A DNA stretch of 64,000 bases. It comes from Oreohelix idahoensis (lineage: Eukaryota; Mollusca; Gastropoda; Stylommatophora; Oreohelicidae). Made by a program: the position numbers and the translations under genes. Below the pieces are notes generated by a model that worked only from the letters and a program-made list of their open reading frames with translations, did no database searches and was not told the origin of the DNA. The stretch spans positions 310,001 to 374,000 of the forward strand of contig JAMPIV010010592.1 of the NCBI GenBank assembly GCA_024509875.1. Reading direction: 5' to 3'. This document shows, one piece after another, positions 11,417 to 20,681 of this stretch. Every line of letters begins with the position of its first letter. Within the stretch, counting starts at the first letter, position 1.

Positions 11417-11426
11417 AAAGGGGGGA
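11417..11426 (+). promoter_or_regulatory. Polypurine tract
   Basis: aaagggggga lies six bases before the 3' LTR start at 11432. This is the usual plus-strand DNA primer site of LTR retrotransposons, and it confirms the plus orientation of the element. Confidence 0.75.
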
Positions 11427-11431
11427 CGTTC

Positions 11432-12417
11432 TGTCGAATAGAGATTTATGATCAATAAATTTTCTATATTCTTTTCTTTTCTACCAATGTCCTCTACTTT
11501 ATTATCGCTCTTTTATCCTTTTCCTGTTTTTCGCATTCGTTTGTTTGCGACAAAATATATTTTCCCATTCTGACGTTTACCTGTTTCTTTTCTCATACTA
11601 GCAATGCATTTTATTGCATAATATGTCAGTCCTTGGATGTGAACGATAGCTGTGAATATTCGTTATAGTCAGACATAGATAGCAGACAAATGTCTACATT
11701 TTCATCTGACACGAGTTTTTCTTCGGCTAAGTTCTCGGCGTGAGGTGTGAACAGCGCCTTCATGCATCGCTCAGAACGGCCACATGTAGTAGAGTAGGTG
11801 TTAAGACGCATATTGACAGGTTATGGCAGGCGTCTGAGTTAATGTGAAGTGTTAAAACGGGAAGGGGAGAGACCGGCGCTGTCTTCGGGTTTCCGAAAAT
11901 AGTGTGGGACCCTTTGTCTGGTTTTCAGATATCTTAAACTTGACTTCATTCACTTCTCCAATTTGCAGTAGACAGGTTGTTTCGTACTAAGAGAATAAGC
12001 TGTATAGCGAAGTCTTAGTTTGTACTCGACAATTTGCCGAGCTTCTAGACTACCAATATATATCAGTGAAATTCTAGTGCATGCGAATAGCCCGTAGTTC
12101 TGTTTGGAGGTAATATTGTGTATATCTAGTAGTGATTTAAGTGAAATCGCCTATTACATTCTACTAGTTTAGTTCTGTGCAGAAGAATTAAATTTTTAAG
12201 TCTCTTATATTCTCTAGCGGCGTGTTTCAGTGGATAGCAGAATATATTATTATTTCTAGCTTAAACTCATGCAGCTATAAATAAATTTTATTAAATTGCT
12301 AGTAATTAGTCGAGAATATTTTAAACTAACTTATAACTGAGTATTGACGAAATACGTATGTATTTCTAATTCATGATTGATTTTATGAATATAACTTATT
12401 TCACGGGAATTTTAAAA
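11432..12417 (+). repeat. 3' LTR (possibly truncated)
   Basis: 986 bp, starting tgtcgaatagag. It aligns end to end with 4629-6009 minus the SINE and three small indels. Point differences are few (for example near 11707 and 11754), so the element is fairly young. The right end, ttttaaa at 12417, is not a normal CA terminus, which suggests that the rest of the LTR was lost. Confidence 0.85.
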
Positions 12418-12599
12418 TATATGTGAAGTCACCCACACGAGACTTATCCAGTGAAGAAGCTTATAAAGTTACAGTTCAGACTGTTGTGTTGACCTTCAAT
12501 GTCTTGGTCAATGTGTAAAACTCTGCCATACTAATGAGAATTCAAAGTAATACTAGAACACAATGAAATATCAAATACGAAATGAAGTTTATTGACTAC
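12418..12599. other. Unassigned sequence between LTR and LINE
   Basis: About 180 bp with no match that I can see in the Gypsy 5' side. With the LINE removed, it would continue directly into 17583, because the LINE TSD joins these two flanks. No gene. Confidence 0.5.
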
Positions 12600-12610
12600 A
12601 CGTTCACACT

Positions 12611-15600
12611 TCTTCTTCTTCTTGCGATCGCATCTTTGATGATTACACCGTCAGACGAGTTCTCATGATGAATTCGACTGTTGTTTGAAGTTCCTCTTTA
12701 ACTCCATATAGCTTTGAGTTTAGTGTTGAGTCATTGGGCCAGTATATCTTTCTTAACTGGTCATACAGAGGACAGTCCTGTAGAACATGCTCAGCAGTTT
12801 GTTCGTTTAATCCACATGTGCACAGTGGTGAAGCAGACAATCGTAGCTTGTGCATGTGTTTATTCAGTTTGTTATGCCCTGTCCTGAGTCGAAAAATAGT
12901 TGTCTGTCCCTGCCGGTCGAGAGTGTGATAGTCGTCTTTGGGTTGGTTCTGTTCTCTTCTGATAGTCTGGATAGCTCTCTTTTTCTCAAAGTATGTGACT
13001 TCATTATCTTCTTGTTCACATTCTCCTCCCTTTTTTGCAAGTTTATCTGCCTTTTCATTTCCGGGTACACCACAATGAGATGGTACCCACTGAAGTATGG
13101 TTCTCTTTTTGGCAGCTACCTTGTTTAGTTCATTTCTCAGATGCGGGAGTTTACCACCCTTGAGAGCTTGCAGGACAGACAGTGCATCTGTGAGGATGAC
13201 TACCTGGTGGCAGTCAGAGTTGGTGTTATAAATCATGTTTGCAGCTTGCTCTAGAGCTTGAACCTCAGCTGTATAGTTGGAACAGAATTTACCAGTGGGA
13301 ATGTGCCTAGTCTCATAGTGGTTGTCAGGATATGAGATAAAGATACCGGCACCTCCATTCCTAACAGCATTAGTTGCTGATCCATCTGTATAGGCATGTA
13401 TCCATGATTGATCGGGATAGCTTTCTTGGATCATACTCAATGTAGCAGTTCGTTTTTGCAGATCATTATACTCACATCCACTTGTGAGACCACTGACTGT
13501 TGTATTAATTTGGAGGGCACTGCTGGCCTGCTCCCATGGTACAGGGTATAGGGTGGGCTTCAGTGGTATTGTCTTCATGGATAGGTCTTCTTGATGCTGT
13601 CTTATAAGTCTTTTTCCCCGATGCACAAAGCTGCTACGCTTTAGACGTCCCAATGCCAGATCATCTAGTCTTGCCTTCATTGGGTGCATTGGCATACTGT
13701 TGTACTTTTCCATCTGGATCATGGTTTTTGTGTCTCTTCTATGGGACAATGTCTGTAATCCAGCAACCTTCTGCATCTCTGTTATTGGTGTAGTTTTCAT
13801 GGCTCCTGTAATGAGCCTGAGAGCTTGATTTTGCACCTTGTCCAAAGACTGCAGATGTGAGTTAGCAGCTGATGACCATGCTGCTGAGCTAAACTCTAAG
13901 TGTGGTCTTATTACTCCATTATAAATCTTCTTTAGATTTCGTTCATTTGCTCCCCAGTTGGTACCTGCTAATTTTCTGAGTATGCCTATTCGTCTTCGGG
14001 CCTTTCCTTCTGCATTTTCAATATGCTTATTCCATGTAAGCCTTTGGTCAAATGTCACCCCAAGATAGGTGGGGTAGCTTTCTTCCTTGATCACGGTTGT
14101 CCCTAGGTGTATGTTAGCTGATTTGTCCTTGGGGGCGAGGGAGAACAGTGTTGTGGAGGTTTTGTCTGTGTTTATTGTGATAAGCCATTTCTCTGCCCAT
14201 GACACTAGCATGTCTGCTGCCCGCTGCATTCTATAATTTGCTGTGGTGACATTTTCATCAGCGCACCAGAGTACTAGGTCATCTGCATATAAGGCAGCTT
14301 TAACTCCTGCAGGGAGATCTTTCACCAGGTCATTGATGTAAACAAGGAAGAGTGTTGGGGAAATTACTCCTCCTTGAGGTACCCCCTGATGGAGCAACAC
14401 TTTTCTGCTCTGCAGACCGTCAAGAGTGACTCTAGTTCTCCTGTTATGCAAGTATGACTGGATCCCTTTCATCATGTTGCCTTGGATTCCACTTCTCCTA
14501 AGTTTTGCAATGAGGCCATCTTTCCACACCTTGTCAAAGGCCTGCTTGAAGTCGACCCAGATCGTTAGGACCTTTTTCTTCTCCTGGATGGCATCTTCTA
14601 TTGCTTGAGACAAGTAAGTAACTTGGTCTTCTATACTGTAGCATTCTCTAAATCCAGCTTGTTCCGGCACCAGGATCTGCTCAGACTCTAAATACCATTT
14701 CAATCTGTGGTTGACTATTCGCTCCATAGTCTTCCCAACACAGCTTGTGAGACTGATTGGCCGGTAACTTGCAGCCTCGGTCTTACATTTCCCTTTCTTT
14801 AGTATGGGTATTGTGATGGCTTCTCTCCATACTTGGGGTACCGTTCCTTTCAACCAGCTGTGGTTGAATATCTCAAGCAGTTTTGTCTTTGCTGCTGAGC
14901 TCAGATTTACTAGCATTTCGTTGCTGATTTTGTCTGGGCCGGGTGACTTTTGAAACTTAAGCTTGGAAATAGCCTTCTGTAGTTCTCCTAGTGTGATGGG
15001 TTCCCTCATTGGGGCAGGAGTATCTGTCTGTCCCATGGTTGCCAGTATTTCTTTTCTTATCTCTCTCTGATGGTCTATGTTAATGGGTAAGTTGCTTTCT
15101 GAACTGTATCTTCTAGCAAACAAGTCTGCAGCTTGTTTTCCTCTGAAAAGTTTGCCACCTTCATCCAATGTGATAGTCTGCCTTGGTGAGGAATGCTCTT
15201 CATTTAGAGACTTGACTAATCTCCAAAGTTTCCTGCCGTCTTTCTCAAGGTTCAGCGATGCCGTTTTAGTTCTCCAGCTTTTCCGCTTTTCTTCTAGCTT
15301 TGTTCTCTGAAACTCTGCTACAGCCTTTTTCCATTTGTTGTGAGTTTCAAGTGAAGGCTGAGACTCTGCGTCCTTTCTAGCCTTGTCCATAGCTTCCTGA
15401 CGTTCTTGGAGTGTGCTGGACCAGTATGGTATGTAGTTACGCCGGCATCCTTTGGGAATGGTTTCTTTTGCAGCTTGTAGTATGCATCTGTTGAAGTCTT
15501 TTACCACTTCATTAATGTCTCTGTTCTGTACCTTGAGGGTAGACAGCAGCGTGTTCACCTGATGCCTGAATAAACCCCAGTTGGCTTTTTTGTAGTTCCA

Positions 15601-17571
15601 TCTTGTAATGGCTGGGCCTGTACTGAGAGTTGCACTCTGGACAGTAAGAAAGATTGGGCGATGGTCGCTTCCCCCTAGTTGGTCTCCTACTTCTCTACTA
15701 ATAGATCCAGCTATATCTGGTGTGGAGAAGGCAAGATCTGGTGTTGAGGTTGTGTGCCATCCTCTGGAGTAGAAGGTAGGAGTATCTGTGGCATTATTGA
15801 CTAGGATTAGGGAGTGATCATCTTGCCAAGTTTCAACCTCTTCACCTCTGTGATCCAGATGGTTATAGCCCCAGCTCTGGGAGTGGCTATTAAAGTCTCC
15901 AACTGCTATAAAGTTGGTGGCTGGTACCTGTATAGAGCTGAGACTCAGGGGTTTGTTGTTCGGACAGTAATAGTTCAGGAGTTCTATTTCCATCTTGTCT
16001 ACCTTTATCTGCAGCAGCTGATATTCTGCTCCATCCATGAAGGTTTTCCTTTCGTGTGCAGGAATGTTATTCCTTACAAGAGTAAGTACTCCTCCTTTTC
16101 GTCTATCTTGTCTGTCGGATCTGAAGCATTGATATCCCCTTATTTTAAAGGTTTGATCTGCTTTCAAGTGAGTCTCTTGGATACAGCAAACACTGACTTG
16201 CTTCTCATACAAGATGTTTTCCAGCTCTGTCTTTTTGCTGTATCCAGCCTGCTTGCTGTTCACTCCCTCTGCATTCCAGTGCATCATGACAAGTGGCACT
16301 CTGGGTTTCTCTTTTTCTGTTTTGTTTTGGTCAGTAGTTCTCCTCCGCCGTCTGTTGACTCCACAAGACGGTCTAGAGGGTCCTCCAGTAGCTGAGGGTG
16401 GGCTCTGTCGAGGCTCAGAGCCCGGCACTGCACCTGCCTGGTGGAGCTCCACAGGGCGAGCACCAGAACGAGATTTATTTGACGGTGTACTCTCCATAGA
16501 AAAAAAAAAGCGAGTTGCATGATACTGTGGTTTCCGGTGCGCCTTCTGGCCCAGTATCTACGACTTTAGCACCTGTTCAACGGGAGAGTGGGCTCATCCC
16601 TAATCTGTTTATGTTCCCAGTAGTAGACTATTCGCAAGCAGCCTGGGGGTGTCACTGCTCTGCGCGGACCTTGTTTACCGAGGCGGCGTCCGAGCTCGTA
16701 TGGTGAAAATATGGTTGCGTTATCTTCAAAATAGCCCTGTCTTTCCCGTGGCTTTTCTGCCATCCTGCAACTTTGAGTTAGGGAGTTCTGAGCTCCAGTC
16801 TCTTTCCCAGGCATTTTATCCTGGCCTGGCACGCATACAGAGGACCCCACTTCTGGTTCTAAGTTAGCAGTTGGGGATAGGTGGGGTAGCACACTGTGCA
16901 TTCCCCGTCATCCAGGGGGCTCTCCAACTATGCAGAGCTTGCACAATGCTGTGCTCTGGTTCTGGGCTCTCCCAAGGAATCCTCACGTCCTGCACAGAGC
17001 CACTTCCCGATACCCACCACCTGCCAACCCTCCATTGTAGAAATCTCCTGCATGCGGCCATCCAGTCAAGAGCCAGTATTAAGTCTGGTGCCCAAGTGAT
17101 CCCCCCAAGCTCAGTGTGCAATGCTGGGTTCTCATCATGCTGCAACACAGGAGGGATTGTGATGCTCAGCCATCTCTCTCAATTCTGCACCGATAAGTGA
17201 CATCGGGGACTTAACTTTGCCTCAGTACTGGGAGGCCCCGTTTCCGGGTACACCACACACAGCCAATTGAGGCAACGGTCGCCATGGGCGTGATAGACGA
17301 CAAACAGTGAAGAATGAGGCAAGAAAGCATTTAACCCATGAAGTGGGGGTGGATTGGTGCAGACCAGAGCATGTACCACTCGCCGGTGGGTTCTGCATCT
17401 ACACCTATAGGGTTCCACCCACTCCTCAGCCCATTTAGTCTGGCCCCTCACCCAGGACCTGTCCGGCTTCGGTGACCCTGCCAGGAGTAAAACTCCCGCC
17501 GGCATAGCTCCCGGGATCATTGAGGCGCTCAAGCTCTCCAACCACGGCAAGGTAGGCTTACATGTGGAGAG
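12611..17571 (-). mobile_element. Full-length LINE (endonuclease-RT-RNase H), intact
   Basis: Both ends are fixed by an 11-bp TSD, acgttcacact, at 12600-12610 and 17572-17582. On the minus strand the element has about 1.05 kb of leader (17571-16498), one long ORF, a short 3' UTR, and a terminal (AAG)n tail seen as ttcttcttcttcttg at 12611-12624. Length is about 4.96 kb. No separate ORF1 with zinc knuckles is visible in the leader. Domain order and the RNase H place it in the I/Nimb-like group of LINEs. Confidence 0.92.
12643..16497 (-). CDS. LINE ORF2 protein: AP endonuclease, reverse transcriptase, RNase H
   Basis: An uninterrupted 1284-codon frame. The N-terminal about 70 residues are basic and proline-rich. 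An exonuclease-endonuclease-phosphatase domain follows (HWNAEG near 73, QETHL near 108, GDFNSH near 199, SDHRPI near 275). The reverse transcriptase has SPGPDKI, YRPISLTS, FKQAFDKV, QGVPQGGVISPTLF and the catalytic YADDLVLW near 740. RNase H follows with YTDGSAT near 1030, AEVQALE and LTDALSV, and WVPSHCGVPGNEKAD near 1125. The C-terminus has a CTCG...H...C zinc-knuckle-like motif near 1225. All key acidic residues that I can check are present, so this copy looks capable of target-primed reverse transcription. The ATG is preceded by a 10-T run. It sits in a retrotransposon, not a host gene, although such frames are often annotated as jockey-like polymerase. Confidence 0.95.
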   Translation of the reverse strand: MESTPSNKSRSGARPVELHQAGAVPGSEPRQSPPSATGGPSRPSCGVNRRRRRTTDQNKTEKEKPRVPLVMMHWNAEGVNSKQAGYSKKTELENILYEKQVSVCCIQETHLKADQTFKIRGYQCFRSDRQDRRKGGVLTLVRNNIPAHERKTFMDGAEYQLLQIKVDKMEIELLNYYCPNNKPLSLSSIQVPATNFIAVGDFNSHSQSWGYNHLDHRGEEVETWQDDHSLILVNNATDTPTFYSRGWHTTSTPDLAFSTPDIAGSISREVGDQLGGSDHRPIFLTVQSATLSTGPAITRWNYKKANWGLFRHQVNTLLSTLKVQNRDINEVVKDFNRCILQAAKETIPKGCRRNYIPYWSSTLQERQEAMDKARKDAESQPSLETHNKWKKAVAEFQRTKLEEKRKSWRTKTASLNLEKDGRKLWRLVKSLNEEHSSPRQTITLDEGGKLFRGKQAADLFARRYSSESNLPINIDHQREIRKEILATMGQTDTPAPMREPITLGELQKAISKLKFQKSPGPDKISNEMLVNLSSAAKTKLLEIFNHSWLKGTVPQVWREAITIPILKKGKCKTEAASYRPISLTSCVGKTMERIVNHRLKWYLESEQILVPEQAGFRECYSIEDQVTYLSQAIEDAIQEKKKVLTIWVDFKQAFDKVWKDGLIAKLRRSGIQGNMMKGIQSYLHNRRTRVTLDGLQSRKVLLHQGVPQGGVISPTLFLVYINDLVKDLPAGVKAALYADDLVLWCADENVTTANYRMQRAADMLVSWAEKWLITINTDKTSTTLFSLAPKDKSANIHLGTTVIKEESYPTYLGVTFDQRLTWNKHIENAEGKARRRIGILRKLAGTNWGANERNLKKIYNGVIRPHLEFSSAAWSSAANSHLQSLDKVQNQALRLITGAMKTTPITEMQKVAGLQTLSHRRDTKTMIQMEKYNSMPMHPMKARLDDLALGRLKRSSFVHRGKRLIRQHQEDLSMKTIPLKPTLYPVPWEQASSALQINTTVSGLTSGCEYNDLQKRTATLSMIQESYPDQSWIHAYTDGSATNAVRNGGAGIFISYPDNHYETRHIPTGKFCSNYTAEVQALEQAANMIYNTNSDCHQVVILTDALSVLQALKGGKLPHLRNELNKVAAKKRTILQWVPSHCGVPGNEKADKLAKKGGECEQEDNEVTYFEKKRAIQTIRREQNQPKDDYHTLDRQGQTTIFRLRTGHNKLNKHMHKLRLSASPLCTCGLNEQTAEHVLQDCPLYDQLRKIYWPNDSTLNSKLYGVKEELQTTVEFIMRTRLTV

Positions 17572-17654
17572 ACGTTCACACTAATATGTCTGAAATGCAA
17601 AATGAACCCACTGTTGCAGCAGAATATAATAGTCAGTGAAAGACAGAAGAAAAA

Positions 17655-17980
17655 CACTATATCATACGCGTTCATATGATGAGTGTTTTATTGTGTAGTG
17701 AGGGATGTCTGGTTATGTTGGTTGTGTCTGACAAATGTTATCTTGTACAGTAAAGCATGTTTCGTTATGTTGGTTGTGTTTGATGAGTGTTTTCTTGTAA
17801 AGTGAGGCATGTCTGGTTTTGTTGGTTAATGTTTGACAAGTGTTTTCTGGTACATGAGTTAGGCATGTCTGGTTATGTTGGTTATGTTTGGTGAGTGTTT
17901 TCTTGTATAGTGTGGCATGTCTGGTTATGCTGGTTGTGTTTGACAATTGTTATCTTGTACAGTAAGGCATGTCTAATGTC
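17655..17980. repeat. 52-bp minisatellite, about 6 copies
   Basis: The phrase atgtctggttatgttggtt recurs at 17705, 17757, 17809, 17865, 17917 and 17969, which gives a 52-bp period with one 56-bp unit. Units differ by substitutions. Frames reading through the repeat give a pseudo-repetitive peptide and are not genes. Confidence 0.9.
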
Positions 17981-17984
17981 GAAA

Positions 17985-18395
17985 CTGTCCTCCTTCCACA
18001 CAATCTGCTTAAGGAAAATTCCCCAAATCTTTTGGCCGAATACTATCACTAACCAAGAACTACTTATTCGGAGTAACCAGAGGACATGCAGACCATCGTA
18101 GCTGGCAGACGCTGGACTTGGGTTGGCCACGTCCTCAGACGGGACCCCTATGCCATTACAAGAACAGCTATGCAATGGACCCCCGATGGAAAGCGAAAGG
18201 TATGCCGACCAAAAACAACTTGGCAGAGAACTGTGGAGGCCGAGATACAAAGAATGAACCAGTAAGGCACTGTACGAAGGATGGCCACCGACCCAACAAA
18301 GTGGAAGCAGTTTGTTGCTGCCCTACAAGATGCCATCAAGCAGAGAGAAAAAAAAAAAGCAACAACAATTTGCAAAAACAACATGGCACTGGGCT
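17985..18395 (+). pseudogene. LINE C-terminal fragment with A-rich tail
   Basis: Frames here encode the post-RT region of a LINE: an IFWPNTITNQELL segment (about 18020-18065), RRWTWVGHVLRRDP (about 18105-18150), then KRKVCRPKTTWQRTVEAEIQ (about 18190-18250) and DPTKWKQFVAALQDA. Frames change at least twice and a stop interrupts. The 3' end passes into an A run at about 18348-18358. The same family is present on the minus strand at 47080-47360. Confidence 0.8.
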
Positions 18396-18419
18396 GCTGG
18401 ATCGATAACAACAACAAGA

Positions 18420-18957
18420 TGTGTTCTCAGACCACTACAGCAGCTAAACCTTATATCACAAACATCATATTTGCAAGGCTACGCTCCTGTATGTATTTTT
18501 GTGCGTCTTCTTAGACAAGAACAAACTGTAAACTCTATACTACAAACATCACATTTGCAAGGGTTCTCTCCAGTATGCACTTTACTTTGTCTTTTCACAC
18601 TAGCAAACTGAGTGAACCCCTCACCACAAATATCACACTAGAAGACTAGTGTATGTATTTCATGGTGTCTTTTCAGACTAAAATACCACAGAAACCTCAC
18701 ACAACACACTTGTAAGGCTTCTCTTCAGTATGTTTTTAATTTATGGGCTTTCAGAATTACCACGTGTGTAAACATTGCACTTGAATGGCTTCTCTCCAGT
18801 TTGTATTCTTTTGTGTTTTATTAAGATTATCACATTATGTAAACCCTACTCCACAAATATCATGCTTGTAAGACTTCTCTCTAATATGTGTTATTTTGTA
18901 TGCTTTCACAGTAGAAAACTATGTAAAACCTACTTCATAAATATCACACTTGTAAGG
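18420..18957 (-). pseudogene. Decayed C2H2 fingers downstream of ZNF gene 1
   Basis: On the minus strand the 84-base zinc-finger period continues past the stop at 18958. Remnants of the HTGEKPYKC linker (seen as plus-strand aaggcttctct(c/t)cagtatgt) recur near 18475, 18560, 18720, 18785, 18870 and 18955, but with frameshifts and lost cysteines or histidines. These were the C-terminal fingers of the array before the linker lysine codon became a stop. The right end borders the LINE fragment at 17985-18395. Confidence 0.8.
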
Positions 18958-20681
18958 CTACTCTCCAGTATGTGTTACTTTGTGTGTTTTCAGAGTAGAT
19001 AACCATGTAAAACCTACTCCACAAACATCACACTGGTAAGGCTTCTCACCGGTATGTATTCTTTTATGTTTATTAAGATCACTACGTTGTATAAACCCTA
19101 CACTACAAACATCACATTTGTAAGGCTTCTCTCCTGTATGTGTTATTTTGTGTGTCTTCAGACTAAATGAATGTGTAAACTCTACTCCACAAACATCACA
19201 CTTGTAGTTCTTCTCTCCAGTATGAATTCTTTTGTGTTCATTCAGACTAGAAGACTGTGTAAACCCTACACCACAAACATCACACTGGTAAGGCTTCTCT
19301 CCAGTATGTACTCTTTTGTGTTTAATAAGATCACTACGTTGTATAAACCCTACATCACAAAGATCACACTTGTAAGGCTTCTCTCCTGTATGTGTTATTT
19401 TGTGTGCCTTCAGACTAAAAGAATGTGTAAACCCTACTCCACAAACATCACACTTGTAAGGCTTCTCTCCAGTATGTATTCTTTTGTGTTCTTTCAGAAT
19501 ATAAGACCGTGCAAACCCTACTCCACAAATATCACACTTGTAAGGCTTCTCACCAGTATGTATTCTTTTGTGTACTTTTAGGCTAGAAGACTGTGTAAAC
19601 CCTTCTATACAAACATCACACTTGTAAGGTTTCTCTCCAGTATGTGTAATTTTATGTGTTTTCAGACTAACCAAGTGTGTAAATGTTAAACCACAAACAT
19701 CACACTTGTAAGGCTTCTCTCCAGTATGTGTTATTTTATGTGCTTTCAAGTTAACTAAGTGTGTAAACATTACACCACAAACATCACACTTGTAAGGCTT
19801 CTCTCCAGTATGTATTCTTTTGTGTTTATTAAGATCGCTGAGCCGTGCAGATGCCACACCACAAACATCACACTTGTAAGGCTTCTCTCCAGTATGTTTT
19901 CTTTTGTGTTCTTTCAGACTAGAAGACTGTGTAAACCCTAATCCACAAACATCACACTTGTAAGGCTTCTCTCCAGTATGTATTCTTTTGTGTTCTTTCA
20001 GACCAGAAGACCATGTAAACCCTACTCCACAAACATCACATGTGTAAGGTTTCTCTCCAGTATGTAATCTTTTGTGTTCTTTCAGATTAGATGTCTGTGT
20101 AAACCCTACACCACAAACATCACACTTGTAAGGCTTTTCTCCAGTATGTATTCTTTTGTGTTTGTTAAGATTACTACGTAATGCAGACCCCACACCACAA
20201 ACATCACACTTGTATGGCTTCTCTCCAGTATGTATTCTATTGTGTCTATTAAGATCACTGCATCGTGTAAATGCTATATCACAAACATCACACTTGTAAG
20301 CCTTTACTCCTGCATGTATTCTATTTAGTTTTATCAGAGTAGAACAATGTGTTGGCATTACACCACAAACATCATGCTCATAAGGGTTCTGTATTTCCTT
20401 ACTCTGCATCATGTTTACAAATCCACAACTCATATCAACTTCATCACATTTCTTGCTGATGTCATCTGACCCACTTTCATTGTCAACTGTGACCTTGAAA
20501 TCCTTCTGGGTGTCCCTAATGTCTGCTGATCTGTCTTGATAAATAATGGGATGCACAGCTACATCACTTCCTGTTGTTTCAGACTCATCATAATTGTCAT
20601 CTGTCAACAATACAACACTGGTATAATCATTCTTGTACAATATTTTATTGGTATTGATGCTCTTGGCTTGGTATGGCACAT
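18958..20681 (-). CDS. ZNF gene 1 terminal exon: 16 C2H2 fingers
   Basis: The exon opens after a splice acceptor (tataatttcag) at 20682. The ATG visible at the junction is out of frame, so the frame enters from exon 4 with a split codon (G+AT). The first about 110 codons encode an acidic linker. A finger with His in place of the first Cys and Leu in place of the first His follows (YEHDVC...), then 16 canonical fingers of 28 residues. Helix positions -1, 2, 3, 6 include R-S-D-R, Q-S-S-E, W-S-G-E, H-V-N-A, H-F-S-A and Q-S-D-K. Fingers 11-13 and 14-16 look like a three-finger duplication. The stop at 18958-18960 is TAG where AAG (Lys) of the linker is expected. Confidence 0.92.

Larger units (their letters stand above)
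4629..12417 (+). mobile_element. Ty3/Gypsy LTR retrotransposon (gag-PR-IN, no RT)
   Basis: Two direct repeats starting tgtcg(c/a)atagagattta lie at 4629 and 11432 and align for about 1 kb, with a Gag-protease-integrase reading frame between them. A polypurine tract, aaagggggga, lies at 11417-11426 just before the 3' LTR. A candidate tRNA-Ser primer-binding site is at 8038. No reverse transcriptase or RNase H domain is present anywhere in the element, so this copy cannot be autonomous. Nested insertions in its left part are a SINE (4698-5052) and a 42-bp LINE stub (7974-8015). The element itself landed in an older LINE relic. Confidence 0.85.

Noticed and set aside
16284..17550. LINE ORF1 in the leader of the full-length element
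   Set aside because: The frames are short, lie in different phases, and lack a coiled coil, RRM or CCHC knuckles.
19171..19941. Plus-strand frames with repeats like [20 protein letters not shown], also at 61298-61654 and 62270-63445, looking like a new repeat protein
   Set aside because: They are the antisense of the C2H2 finger arrays on the minus strand. The 28-residue period and opposite-strand fingers explain them fully.
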